A stretch of DNA of 64,000 nt from CAZMNY01 sp964635375 (GTDB lineage Bacteria > Planctomycetota > Planctomycetia > Pirellulales > Pirellulaceae), in assembly GCA_964635375.1 (NCBI GenBank), contig CAZWOU010000007.1:1-64000 (forward strand), read 5' to 3'. The translations under genes and the position numbers were made by a program. Shown one piece after another: positions 1 to 8,520 of this stretch (position 1 is the stretch's first letter; every line of letters starts with the position of its first letter). A model generated the notes under the pieces. It ran no database searches, was not told the origin of the DNA, and saw only the letters and a program-made list of their open reading frames with translations.

Positions 1-54
1 AAGCAGGGCCATTCCGGCGCTGCTCATTCAACCTAACTCAGGGAGTAGCAGAAC

Positions 55-411
55 ATGAACAAGTCAGAAGCAATCAGGCAGTACGCAACAGCAAACCCAA
101 GCGCCACGCCGAAAGAGATCGCAGAGGCGCTCACTGGCAAAAACAGAGGTCAGAAGTTCACGAATAGCCTCGTCAGCACAACCCTCTACCAAGAGAAGAA
201 GAAAGGCAGGCTCAAGCCTGAGACGCCTGAGCAAGAGCAAAAGAGGCTCAGGAAGAAACTAGCCAAGCAGCAGACGCAGCAGGCAAAGCAGCAGCCCTCT
301 GACAATCACATCTACACTGCTCTGGCTTTCGTCAAAGAGGTAGGCGGATTGCACGAGGCAAGCAGTCTGCTTGAGACGTTGGAAGAGATTGCAGACGAGG
401 TAGGCGAGTGA
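55..411 (+). CDS. small HTH-like conserved protein
   Basis: A 118-residue basic, probably cytoplasmic protein. The N-terminal 50 residues (SEAIRQY...NPSATPKEIAEAL...SLVSTTLYQ) match the pattern of a small winged-helix/HTH-like module seen in planctomycete proteins: a Ser-x-x-Ile start, an NPxATPKEI helix, then a putative recognition helix around LVSTTLYQ. Residues 55-85 are very rich in Lys and Gln and likely disordered. The C-terminal 30 residues look helical and acidic (ASSLLETLEEIADEVGE). A GGGAG Shine-Dalgarno-like sequence precedes the ATG, and a strong intrinsic terminator follows the stop. DNA binding is an inference from the fold-like pattern; no partner gene is visible in the window. 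Confidence 0.7.
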   Translation: MNKSEAIRQYATANPSATPKEIAEALTGKNRGQKFTNSLVSTTLYQEKKKGRLKPETPEQEQKRLRKKLAKQQTQQAKQQPSDNHIYTALAFVKEVGGLHEASSLLETLEEIADEVGE

Positions 412-424
412 CTACCCAAAGACA

Positions 425-462
425 AAGCCCCTAGATGAACAATCATCTAGGGGCTTTTTTTT
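425..462 (+). terminator. intrinsic terminator after the small HTH-like gene
   Basis: A perfect 14-bp stem (AAGCCCCTAGATGA, 425-438, pairing with 443-456) closes a 4-nt loop ACAA and runs into a T tract at 455-462. It starts 13 bp after the stop codon at 409-411. This is the clearest rho-independent terminator in the window and isolates the gene from the downstream tRNA. Confidence 0.95.
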
Positions 463-511
463 CGTGCGCAGGGTGAACCAATGCCGGGCAAAGTGCGTCC
501 TATTCTGCACT

Positions 512-583
512 GGCCTGATGGTGTAGCGGATTGCATTTCCCTCTTCTAAAGGGAAGGTCTGGGTTCGAGTCCTAGTCGGGCTA
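512..583 (+). tRNA. tRNA-Arg (anticodon TCT)
   Basis: A 72-nt cloverleaf can be folded by hand. The acceptor stem is 512-518 with 576-582 (one G-T at the end and one internal T-G). The D stem is 521-523 with 534-536, with conserved A14 and GG in the loop. The anticodon stem is 538-542 with 550-554, enclosing loop CTTCTAA, so the anticodon is TCT at 545-547. The variable loop has 4 nt, and the T arm is 559-563/571-575 around TTCGAGT. Discriminator A583; CCA is not encoded. The D stem and variable loop are short but within the normal range. It decodes AGA arginine codons. Confidence 0.8.
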
Positions 584-707
584 CTATCCATTCTCGCACG
601 GCAGGGGGTCAGCATCAGGGTCAGAACGTGTAGAGGGTCAACAGATATGGCCGAAAACCCTTTGTTTTAAGGGGTTTTCAGCGATCTAGGGCGCACCCCT
701 GTAGACA

Positions 708-748
708 CTTCTAACGAGAAGTTCCGGGTTCGAATCCTGGTCGGGCTA
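708..748 (+). other. detached tRNA-Arg-like 3' half
   Basis: From the anticodon loop CTTCTAA to the discriminator A, these 41 nt align without gaps to 543-583 of the upstream tRNA-Arg, with about seven differences. The T arm (CCGGG/CCTGG) is still paired and the acceptor 3' strand TCGGGCT is identical. The 31 nt upstream do not resemble a tRNA 5' half, and no 5' acceptor strand can pair with TCGGGCT. It is best read as a tRNA fragment, for example an attachment-site remnant or a decayed paralogue. Confidence 0.6.
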
Positions 749-809
749 CTCGATGCGGTTTGCGCCGCGCGTGTTTCGCAGTAAGCGCAGCTTTGTAGAG
801 CCGACCCGA

Positions 810-1964
810 TTAGCCGACCTGTTTGAGAAAACTCACTCGACCGCGCGGGACCCACTCGGCGACATATATATTGCCGGAACCGTCGAAACAGGCGTCATGG
901 GGATGGATGAACTTGCCTTCTTGCCAGCGGCTCGGATCGTTTCGCATGGAGAAGTTGTCGGCGAGAACTTGCTTCCGCCATTGCGGGTCGTCGCCTAATT
1001 GGGCAAGCACTCGGTTGTCCTTGCCTAAGATGGTGAGGCGCGCATGCAGATCGGCAACCAACATCGCGTCGCCGCGGATGTCGATGTCGGCGGGAAACAG
1101 CAATCCGTCCACAAAACTCAGGTGTTTGCCTTCCGAACTGAAGTACTGAAGTCGCGAGTTGGCTCGATCCGCGACCACCAGCGCAGGCTCGCGACCGGGC
1201 CGATCGTCCCACCAGAGACCGTGCGGCGTGGACAGTTCTCCCAGCCCGCTTCCTTTCCCGCCAAAGTGGCGGACAACCTTCGCGTCTTGGTCGTACTGGA
1301 TCACGTAGTGCGACCCGTAGCCGTCGCCAACGTAAAATCCGCCATCGGGCGCGAAGGCAATATTGGTTGGGCAGAACTTCGCGCCTTTGCCGTACTTCCC
1401 GGGCTGCTTGACCACAAAAGGTCTCGCTCCCCGGTACGCGTCGATCTTTGGCGCCGTTTGCTTCCAGACAGTTTCGCCCTTGAGCGTGCTCTTGGCGATG
1501 TAGCCTTTGTTGTCGCTCAGATACAGAAACTCCTCATCGCCTTCTTTGCGAACGTCGATGCCATGTCCGCCGCCGTGATACTCTTTGCCGAATGAGCGGA
1601 CAAACTTGCCCTGCGCATCGAAGACGACGATGGCGTCGACTGGCTCCGCCGTCTTCGTGCGGTGTTTGACATAGACTAGGCCCTCGGCGTCGACAGCCAC
1701 CCCGTGTGTCTCCCGCCACCAGAGATGCTTGGGCAATTCGAAACAATCATGGCGAACTTCGTACCGATAACCGTCCGAGCCAATGACGGTCGGTTTTGAA
1801 CCCGCCTTGTCAGCTGCTCCCAAGATGGCTGGAGCACAACAGCCGGTGACCGCCAGGCCTCCAGTTGTCGCCAAGAACTGACGTCGTGTCCGCGACTTCG
1901 CAGAACTAGGTGTCGCTGGCTTGCCTCTGCTTCGGCGCTGGCTCCGAAACGGGCTCGCTACCAT
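810..1964 (-). CDS. Tat-exported NHL/six-bladed beta-propeller protein
   Basis: A 384-residue protein with the Tat motif SRTRRQFLATTGG near residue 25, followed by a hydrophobic stretch ending in Cys/Ala, so it is likely periplasmic. The mature part carries repeated NHL-like blades (GVAVDAEGLVYV, ATSGH-type turns such as NIAFAPDGGFYVGDG, PHGLWWDD..VVADRAN, PHDACFDGSGNIYVAEW), typical of peptidyl-alpha-hydroxyglycine-lyase-like and NHL-repeat proteins. I chose the ATG at 1964 over the upstream ATG at 2117 because the extra 51 residues are low-complexity, overlap a 12-bp direct repeat and precede the Tat signal awkwardly. The substrate is unknown; a scaffold or lyase role are both possible. Confidence 0.8.
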   Translation of the reverse strand: MVASPFRSQRRSRGKPATPSSAKSRTRRQFLATTGGLAVTGCCAPAILGAADKAGSKPTVIGSDGYRYEVRHDCFELPKHLWWRETHGVAVDAEGLVYVKHRTKTAEPVDAIVVFDAQGKFVRSFGKEYHGGGHGIDVRKEGDEEFLYLSDNKGYIAKSTLKGETVWKQTAPKIDAYRGARPFVVKQPGKYGKGAKFCPTNIAFAPDGGFYVGDGYGSHYVIQYDQDAKVVRHFGGKGSGLGELSTPHGLWWDDRPGREPALVVADRANSRLQYFSSEGKHLSFVDGLLFPADIDIRGDAMLVADLHARLTILGKDNRVLAQLGDDPQWRKQVLADNFSMRNDPSRWQEGKFIHPHDACFDGSGNIYVAEWVPRGRVSFLKQVG

Positions 1965-2040
1965 TCTAGCCAGATTCTCGCCAGGGCGCGAAATAACGAA
2001 ACTTCGCCTTTCTCGCTGCGGCCGGATACGGGGCGAATGT

Positions 2041-2064
2041 CCAGTGGACGACCCAGTGGACGAC
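2041..2064. repeat. 12-bp tandem direct repeat in divergent intergenic region
   Basis: Two exact adjacent copies of CCAGTGGACGAC lie between the divergently transcribed propeller gene (start 1964) and the small conserved gene (start 2123). The position is suitable for a regulator-binding site, but no regulator is known; replication slippage is the simpler explanation. Confidence 0.6.
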
Positions 2065-2122
2065 CGCTTCAAGCGGGCACTACCCGAACCTTTCCCATCG
2101 CCAACGCGTCTCATCATTCACT

Positions 2123-2494
2123 ATGAAGACCAAGCTCCGACTAGAAACGAAACTGGCCAAGACCGTCGCCGGCGAGGACCTCGCTCAAGGTGACTACGTA
2201 GCCACATTGATGGAAACGGTGGACGTTCCGTCATACGCTTGGAACTGCGGCGGCTTCGAGTTGTCTCCTCACGAATTGGTGAGCCTTCAACTCGTCCCCG
2301 AAGACGCGGGACAGCCGCTCAAGGTGCTCGCCGTATGCCTGCCCTTCGTCTACGCAAAAACGGTTCGGGGCGGCACGGCTACGATCGACACTCGCACAAT
2401 GCGAATTGTTCGCCTGGATCGTCAATGCGCACGGATCGTCTGGAAGCGGCTGCGCGGAAAGACGAAACGACCAAAGAAGCGGAACAAGAAGTAG
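2123..2494 (+). CDS. conserved small planctomycete protein
   Basis: A 123-residue protein with no signal peptide. The sequence pattern (MKTKLRLETKLAKTVAGED, then a central VCLPFVYAKT and the ending LVRLD-like VRLDRQCARIVWK) recalls a small conserved family that I know only from planctomycetes and that has no assigned function. The C-terminus is a run of Lys/Arg (RGKTKRPKKRNKK), suggesting nucleic-acid or membrane-surface contact, though this is speculation. It is divergent from the propeller gene and convergent with the DUF1552 gene, with only 22 bp to the latter's stop codon. No catalytic motif is visible. Confidence 0.75.
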   Translation: MKTKLRLETKLAKTVAGEDLAQGDYVATLMETVDVPSYAWNCGGFELSPHELVSLQLVPEDAGQPLKVLAVCLPFVYAKTVRGGTATIDTRTMRIVRLDRQCARIVWKRLRGKTKRPKKRNKK

Positions 2495-2516
2495 CTCGAC
2501 GCTGACGCGATAGTGG

Positions 2517-3869
2517 TCAGAGAATCTCAGACATTTCGCCTTGGCTGTCAGCAAAGGACTCGACGGGCACGCCTAGGCGATCGAGCATGCTGACATAGAG
2601 ATTCGCGAGCGGCGTCTCAGCTCCGAAACGAAGATACTGGCCGTGCTTGATTCCCAATCTGCGTCCGCCCGCGAGAAGTAGCGGGTAGTTCGTGTTCTGG
2701 TGAGTTCGGCTGTTGCTGCTTCCGTAGAGCACCAAAGTTTGGTCGAGCAGGGTCCCGTCGCCCTCCTCCGTCTCCGCAAGTCGCTTGAGAAAGTAACCCA
2801 GCTGTTGCGAGAGGAATTGGTCGAAACGACCGAGTTTCTCCCTGCCGCCTTTCTTGCCGGCGCCGTGGGCCAGACCGTGCCAATTGCCCGGCAAACCGAT
2901 GCTTGCCGGAAACGCGTTGGCGATTGTGGTCGCGCCGGCGACTTGACCAAGCATGTACGTTGCCAGCTGAGTCGTGTTGGTTTGGAAAGCGAGGAATATC
3001 AAATCGTACATCGCTCGCAAGTACTCTTTGGGCGACTTGGGGTCGGCGGACAAGTCGATCGATGCTGGATCGACATCGGGCTTGGGCACGTCAAGCCATT
3101 GCTGCGACTGCTCGACTCGTTTCTCCACCGAGCGAACGGAGGCCAGATAGTCATCAAGTTTCTGTTGATCCCGTTTCCCCAGATTTGCACGCAACGACCG
3201 TGAATGGTCGAGGACCAGGTCGAGGATACTGGCGGAATGCTCGAGCCGTCGCCGACTGGCCAGCGCCGTGGCGCCCTCCTCTTTGCCGAACAGTCGATTG
3301 AAAACTTGCCTGGGGCTGGCCAAAGCGGGGACCGGGCGCCCGTCTGTGGAAAAGGACAACGTTGTCGAACGCGTCGGCTCGCCAACGCCGCCGTCGCTGG
3401 AAAGCGTCAATGAGGAAAAGCGAGTTTGTTGGCCAAGAAACTGGGCCGCGTACTGATCTAGCGACACCGTATTGGTGAATTGACTGCCAGCGAGATCGGA
3501 GCCGGTTAGGAATGTGTCGCCGGTGTCGTGCCCCCCCAGCCTGCGGCCGTTGGGGTGCGACAAGCCGCCGAACACCGTGAGTTGGTCTTTTAGAGTTGCG
3601 AGTGGGTTGAGCGGTTCGGTGAGTTGGTAGTCGCGACCCTCGCCCTGTGGAAACCAACCCCACTTCCGATCGCTATCATCGTCCTTGGGCATCGCCACGC
3701 CGAAGGGAAAGAAGATGCAGCACATTCGGCGCGGCAGTTTCGCTTCGATTGGCTCCCTCGCGTAGACCGAGCCGGTCTGCAGCATGCCGTCGAGTAACGG
3801 TAAGGCAATCGCGGCGCCGGCGCCTTTGAGGCACGTTCTGCGGTCGAGACGCCAGGACTTAGAGGGCAT
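2517..3869 (-). CDS. DUF1552 family Tat-exported protein
   Basis: A 450-residue protein. Residues 1-35 hold a Tat-type signal (LDRRTCLKGAGAAIALPLLDG). The remainder follows the DUF1552 pattern: CCIFFPFGVAMP and a WFPQGEG motif near residue 75, the HDTGDTFLTG segment (about 115-125), SLDQYAAQFLG (about 135), and the C-terminal LYGSSNSRTHQNTNYPLLLAGG (about 385). The family is exported and of unknown biochemistry; it resembles the DUF1501/alkaline-phosphatase-like superfamily. It lies 36 bp downstream of the DUF1592 cytochrome-like gene on the same strand, the usual partnership in planctomycetes, so the two products probably act together in the periplasm. Confidence 0.93.
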   Translation of the reverse strand: MPSKSWRLDRRTCLKGAGAAIALPLLDGMLQTGSVYAREPIEAKLPRRMCCIFFPFGVAMPKDDDSDRKWGWFPQGEGRDYQLTEPLNPLATLKDQLTVFGGLSHPNGRRLGGHDTGDTFLTGSDLAGSQFTNTVSLDQYAAQFLGQQTRFSSLTLSSDGGVGEPTRSTTLSFSTDGRPVPALASPRQVFNRLFGKEEGATALASRRRLEHSASILDLVLDHSRSLRANLGKRDQQKLDDYLASVRSVEKRVEQSQQWLDVPKPDVDPASIDLSADPKSPKEYLRAMYDLIFLAFQTNTTQLATYMLGQVAGATTIANAFPASIGLPGNWHGLAHGAGKKGGREKLGRFDQFLSQQLGYFLKRLAETEEGDGTLLDQTLVLYGSSNSRTHQNTNYPLLLAGGRRLGIKHGQYLRFGAETPLANLYVSMLDRLGVPVESFADSQGEMSEIL

Positions 3870-3905
3870 TGTTGTCTTCCTTTGGGCGGTAAACTGAGCG
3901 AGAGC

Positions 3906-6404
3906 TCATTTCGTTTGAAACGGTTCGCTTTGCACAATTTTCACAAGCAAATTGCTGAGGCGATAATCGTCGTTGACAAACTGGGCTGTCAATGTGTCGA
4001 TCGCTTCCCGGTCGCTCAAATCCAATGTGCGGCCGAGACCATAGGTCAGCAGTCTGGTGACGAGCGATCGCACAAATCGCTGGCGGTGGTTGCTCAGCAT
4101 GACTTTCTTGAGCCCGACTAGCCCTTCCACGCGGGTTCCGCCGGGAAGCGTCGCTGACGTGTCGAGTACAGCAGCCGCTGGAGGGCGCCGCTTGCCTTTC
4201 CTTCGCTTGCCCGGCTTGAGCTCGGTCCGCCAGCGGCCGACCGCATCATAATTCTCCAGGGCGATTCCCCAGGGGTCGATTCGCCGATGGCAATCGTTAC
4301 AGGCTGGTTTCTTGCGGTGGATTTCCAATTGCTGCTTCAGCGGCAAGCCCGCAAGTTCTGCTTGCTCAGGGTCGAGCCCAGGCACGTCCGGCGGTGGCTG
4401 CGCGGGCGGGCTATCGAGCAGTCGGTCCAACAGCCAAACAGCGCGCTTGATCGGGTGTGAGTCCTCGCCATTCGAGTTCGCCAAAAGGAAACTGCCTTGA
4501 GCCAGAAGTCCGCCGCGGTGATTATCTGCCGTCAAAGCGACTCGTTCAAACGCGGCGCCTCTCGGGCCCGAGAGCCCGTAGTGCTCGGCCAGCGAACGGT
4601 TGAGCATAGCGAAGTCACTGTCAAGCAGTTGCAGGCAACTGAGGTCTTCGTCCAGGATGACGCCAAAGAACAGCTGCGTTTCGGTTCGCATGTCCGCCTT
4701 CAGGCTGTCGTCGAAGTTGGGATGGTGTTCGGGGTTCACCGCAATGCGGTCTACCGCGCCCAGATCGAACCACTGATTAGTAAAGTGCTGGACAAATTGT
4801 CGCGATTTGGGGTCCGCCAGCATTCGGCGAACTTCTGCAGCGAGCACGCTGTCTTGTTGCAACTGGCCGCTTTCGGCCAGCTCAAACAACCGCTCGTCCG
4901 GCATCGTGCTCCATAAGAAATAGGAGAGCCGCGACGCCAGTTCGTAATCGTTGATCGAGCGACGTCGTTTCGCCTTTTTCGGTTCCGGTTCCACAAGATA
5001 GAGAAACTTCGGGGAGACCAGCGCCAACGCTAATACTTCGCGGACAGTCTCGGCCAAGGTTTTATATTCCGGCCGTAGTTGGCGATAGAACGTCAGCATC
5101 ATGGCGACATCGGAATCGCTCGGCGGATGGCGGTACGCTCGATAGAGGAATCGTCGCAAGACTTCGGCAACATACTCCTCCTCGGTGCTGCTGCGTGTGT
5201 CAAAAAAAATCTGCGAATGGCTGGCGGGCGGCCAACTCGTGAGAACTGGGCCTTCAAACTCGACCGACTCAATGACGATCACCGACTCCCCGTTAACGGA
5301 ATCGACCGCGACTCGGTTCGCAGGTTCTTTGGCGCTATTCGATTTCTTGCCTTTTTTGCGTTCCTGTTTGAGTGGTTGTTTGAGCTTCGGCTGCTTTATC
5401 TTCTTTCCTGGCTTATCCGTTTCCAAGCCGTTGTAGATTGTGATCTGCAGGCCAGGAAACTTCGGGTTCTTGCCGGGTAAAGGAAAGTCCTCAATACGGG
5501 CGATGAATTCATAAGTTTGCGGATTGTCCTCGTCGTTCGTAACGTCCACAACCGCCACGTTTTTCTCAGGCGCTTTCACGTCGGCTCGCAGTCCCATCGC
5601 GATGCGCATTCGCGGGTAGGCCTCGCCAGTCGCCGCCACTGCGCTTGCGCGGACCCGAATCCTGACTTGCCCTTCTCGGGGGAATTCATCCATCCGGACC
5701 AGGAATCGTTCGCCGAGTTTCAGGCGACTGGATACTTCCCCTTTGACTCTGCGAACCTTCTCGCTCTTGGCGGCGCGATGGCTGTAGACCTTGGGCTTGG
5801 GGCCAACCACAATCGCTTTTCGCAGACCCTTGCGAGCCGCTTCAAGGAACAGCTCGATTTGCAAGGGCGAGATGCCCAAATCGGCGCCGTTATTCTGAAA
5901 GCCATCCTCTGAATTCGACTCAGGCGGAAAGTCGGCCGCGTAGTCGAGGTCGACGCCCAGCAGGTCTCGCATCGTGTTAGCGTATTCATAGCGAGTCAAC
6001 CGCCTGAGCACCAATTGTCCGCCAGTGGCTTGCCGAACCTCTGCGACTTGGCGCAATTCGGCCGACAGCCAATCGACGACGACCCGCCTTTGCGTGTCCG
6101 TCAGGGGGGGCGCATCGTCTGGCGGCATCTCGCCCAAGTTCAGTTTGTTGAGAATGTCATGCCATGTCTCGGCGTCGGCGCCGCCAAGCAAATCTGCATT
6201 GAGCATGTCCATTCTAAAATCGCCCATAGGCTCTTTGGGTCCGTGGCAACCGTGACACCTTTTGGTCAGAACGGGACGGACATCGCGATCAAAATTCAGC
6301 TTGGAATCCTGCGCCGTCACGAGGGGAGTTGCACCGATGACCGAAACGAGCAACAACGCTAGACAGCATCTATCGCCTATCGGCAAGCGTCGAGCGAACA
6401 ACAT
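3906..6404 (-). CDS. DUF1592-type cytochrome-like protein
   Basis: An 832-residue exported protein with a Sec-type signal (hydrophobic residues about 14-31). Domains in order: PSCyt1-like haem region with CHGCHG (about residue 50), DUF1587 (about 130-195, RRLTRYEYANTMRDLLG), a long beta-rich linker with a Lys-rich stretch at about 335-360, DUF1595 (about 405-470, FLYRAYRHPP), DUF1592 (about 480-610, ELASRLSYFLWSTMPDE), DUF1588 (about 630-725, with a second haem motif CNDCH followed by RIDPWGIALENYDAVG), and DUF1585 (about 755-825). The two CxxCH motifs suggest c-type haem binding. It is upstream of, and probably co-transcribed with, the DUF1552 gene. The redox partner and substrate are unknown. 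Confidence 0.93.
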   Translation of the reverse strand: MLFARRLPIGDRCCLALLLVSVIGATPLVTAQDSKLNFDRDVRPVLTKRCHGCHGPKEPMGDFRMDMLNADLLGGADAETWHDILNKLNLGEMPPDDAPPLTDTQRRVVVDWLSAELRQVAEVRQATGGQLVLRRLTRYEYANTMRDLLGVDLDYAADFPPESNSEDGFQNNGADLGISPLQIELFLEAARKGLRKAIVVGPKPKVYSHRAAKSEKVRRVKGEVSSRLKLGERFLVRMDEFPREGQVRIRVRASAVAATGEAYPRMRIAMGLRADVKAPEKNVAVVDVTNDEDNPQTYEFIARIEDFPLPGKNPKFPGLQITIYNGLETDKPGKKIKQPKLKQPLKQERKKGKKSNSAKEPANRVAVDSVNGESVIVIESVEFEGPVLTSWPPASHSQIFFDTRSSTEEEYVAEVLRRFLYRAYRHPPSDSDVAMMLTFYRQLRPEYKTLAETVREVLALALVSPKFLYLVEPEPKKAKRRRSINDYELASRLSYFLWSTMPDERLFELAESGQLQQDSVLAAEVRRMLADPKSRQFVQHFTNQWFDLGAVDRIAVNPEHHPNFDDSLKADMRTETQLFFGVILDEDLSCLQLLDSDFAMLNRSLAEHYGLSGPRGAAFERVALTADNHRGGLLAQGSFLLANSNGEDSHPIKRAVWLLDRLLDSPPAQPPPDVPGLDPEQAELAGLPLKQQLEIHRKKPACNDCHRRIDPWGIALENYDAVGRWRTELKPGKRRKGKRRPPAAAVLDTSATLPGGTRVEGLVGLKKVMLSNHRQRFVRSLVTRLLTYGLGRTLDLSDREAIDTLTAQFVNDDYRLSNLLVKIVQSEPFQTK

Positions 6405-6667
6405 GGGGGGTCCTTAGTCGGAAATCAGTCGTCACGGAATCAAGCCCCCACCGCGTTCAACGCCGGGTTGCCGCCAAGCTGCGAGAAAAGGAGGAGCGTG
6501 GCGAGTCTTCCATGATAGCTAAATCCCCATGTCGGGCAAGATTCGACCCGCTCGGCTTTCGTGCAAACCTGCGCGCAGCCGGAGCCCACGCGGCGATGCT
6601 TTGGATTAAGATGTGCGCTGCCCTTTCCCACTCCTGTTGTTTCCCCTGCGCACCCAAGAGGACAACT

Positions 6668-8344
6668 ATGCCTCGAATTCATTCGATTCTTTCCATCGCC
6701 ATTCTTTCTTCGCTCACCTTTTGCAGCGCGACGAAGGCTCGTGGAGCGGAGCCGTCTGGCCAACTTCAGCGGGCGGCTCTGAAGATCAACGACGAGTCAT
6801 TGCGCAGCCATATTCGTTTCCTGGCCGACGACTTGTTGGAGGGGCGAGGGCCGGGATCGCGCGGCGACGCGTTAGCTCAGAAGTACATCGCCGCAAAATT
6901 CGAATCGTTAGGCCTCAAGCCCGCGTCGCCCACGGGCGGGTTTCTACAGCCGTTTCCACTGATCGGAATCAACACGGACGACCCACCGACGATTACGTTT
7001 CGACACGCCGACAAGTCGCTGGTGCTCAAACGCGACGACGAGTTCGTCATGACAAGCGGCAAGACGAGTAAGGAAGCCGGGTTCGAAAACGCCGAGGTTG
7101 TTTTTGTCGGTTACGGGATGGTTGCTCCCGAGTACGACTGGGACGATTTCAAGGACGTGGATGTGAAGGGCAAAGTTCTGCTGATCATGAACAACGACCC
7201 GTCGAGTGATCCCGATCTGTTCGCCGGCAACCGCCGGCTGTACTACGGACGATGGGATTACAAGTACGAGATGGCAGCCAAGAAGGGCGCGGCGGGAGCG
7301 ATCGTCATTCACACGACGCCTTCAGCGGGTTACCCCTATCAGGTCGTGCGCACGTCGTGGAACGGCGTGCAGTTTGAATTGGCTGATCGAAAAGGACCTC
7401 GTACGGAAATGAACGGTTGGCTGACCGACGATGCGGCCCATCGTCTCGTTGCCCTCTCTGGCAAAGACTTGGACACGCTGCGGGCGCAAGCCGAGAAGCG
7501 GGATTTTCGACCCGTCTCGCTGGGAACCACGTTGTCGCTGCAGATGACATGCGATGTGCAGACCAACGAAACGGCCAACGTTTTGGCGTGGCTCCCTGGA
7601 AGCGATCCTGAACTGAAGAAAGAGTCAATCATCTTCATGGCTCATCATGACCACCTCGGTCTGGCGCCTGCTCGCGACGATAGCGGCGACAATGTTTACA
7701 ACGGGGCAGTCGACAATGCATCGGGCGTCGCGGCTTTGTTGGCCGTCGCCCAAGCTTGCGCTGATTTGGATGTGCGACCCAAGCGTTCGATCTTGTTTGC
7801 CGCAGTCGGCGCGGAAGAGCAGGGGCTGTTGGGTTCGGAGTACCTTGCCGCCCATCCGCCCGTCCATGCTGGCTACTTGGCCGCCGTGTTAAACATCGAT
7901 GGCGTTGGAGTTCTCGGCCCCACGCGCGACCTCAACGTGATCGGCTTGGGCAAGTCGTCGATGGACGGCTATGTTGCCGGCGTCGCGAAATGGCAGAACC
8001 GAGTCGTCGTGCCCGATCAGTTCCCCGATCGGGGCTACTACTATCGTTCGGACCAGTTTAGTCTCGCCAAGATCGGCGTCCCGGGCGTCTACCTTCACGC
8101 GGGGATCCATGTGCGAGGCAAGCCGGACGGTTGGGGCAAGAAGAAACGCGAAGAGTGGATCGAAACGAAGTACCACCAAACCAGCGATGAGTACAGCGAC
8201 GATTGGGATTTGCGCGGCGCTGTGGAAGACGTTCATCTCTTGTTCTACGCCGGACTCCAAGCCGCCAACGCGAAGACACGTCCAGCCTGGACCGAAGGCG
8301 ACGAGTTTGAGGCGGCTCGCAAGGCGGCGCTCAAGAACCGTTAA
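6668..8344 (+). CDS. secreted M28 family zinc aminopeptidase with PA domain
   Basis: A 558-residue protein. The chosen ATG at 6668 is preceded by AAGAGGA and gives a clean signal peptide (HSILSIAILSSLTFCSATKARG); the longer frame from 6512 adds a non-signal-like leader. A protease-associated (PA) insert covers roughly residues 95-240. The M28 zinc ligands are in order: MAHHDHLG (His), NGAVDNASGVA (Asp), GAEEQGLLGS (Glu pair, catalytic base plus ligand), LNIDGVG (Asp), and YHQTSDE (final His). All ligands are present, so it should be an active exo-peptidase acting outside the cytoplasm. It sits alone between two divergent DUF1592/DUF1552 pairs. Confidence 0.93.
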   Translation: MPRIHSILSIAILSSLTFCSATKARGAEPSGQLQRAALKINDESLRSHIRFLADDLLEGRGPGSRGDALAQKYIAAKFESLGLKPASPTGGFLQPFPLIGINTDDPPTITFRHADKSLVLKRDDEFVMTSGKTSKEAGFENAEVVFVGYGMVAPEYDWDDFKDVDVKGKVLLIMNNDPSSDPDLFAGNRRLYYGRWDYKYEMAAKKGAAGAIVIHTTPSAGYPYQVVRTSWNGVQFELADRKGPRTEMNGWLTDDAAHRLVALSGKDLDTLRAQAEKRDFRPVSLGTTLSLQMTCDVQTNETANVLAWLPGSDPELKKESIIFMAHHDHLGLAPARDDSGDNVYNGAVDNASGVAALLAVAQACADLDVRPKRSILFAAVGAEEQGLLGSEYLAAHPPVHAGYLAAVLNIDGVGVLGPTRDLNVIGLGKSSMDGYVAGVAKWQNRVVVPDQFPDRGYYYRSDQFSLAKIGVPGVYLHAGIHVRGKPDGWGKKKREEWIETKYHQTSDEYSDDWDLRGAVEDVHLLFYAGLQAANAKTRPAWTEGDEFEAARKAALKNR

Positions 8345-8358
8345 TGACATCGACAGCC

Positions 8359-8392
8359 ATTGGCCAGCTGAAAGATCTTTTTGCTAGCCAAT
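8359..8392 (+). other. hairpin downstream of the M28 peptidase gene
   Basis: ATTGGC-c-AGC (8359-8368) can pair with GCT-a-GCCAAT (8383-8392), a 9-bp stem with one mismatch and a 14-nt loop. It starts 15 bp after the stop codon. There is no T tract after it, so it may be a transcript-stabilising hairpin or a weak terminator. Confidence 0.3.
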
Positions 8393-8520
8393 CCGCGGCA
8401 TGGACGTCGCAGCGGTAGCGGGCAAACAGGCGTTTCGAACGCGGCTCAGAGCATCTAAACTATAGTGTTGGCGAGTTGCCGGATTCGTCTGTTATTTGCT
8501 ACTTCTGTTGAAGGCGAAAC

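Noticed and set aside
708..748. Second functional tRNA-Arg
   Set aside because: No 5' half or acceptor partner strand can be found upstream; only the 3' half is present.
1..750. Prophage or complete integrative element at the tRNA
   Set aside because: No integrase or phage gene is visible; only the duplicated tRNA end supports integration.
1044..1595. 183-codon plus-strand open frame
   Set aside because: It is antisense to the propeller gene, whose blade motifs are clear on the minus strand.
6512..6667. 52-codon extension of the M28 peptidase
   Set aside because: AAGAGGA and a proper signal peptide mark the ATG at 6668; the extension would bury the signal.
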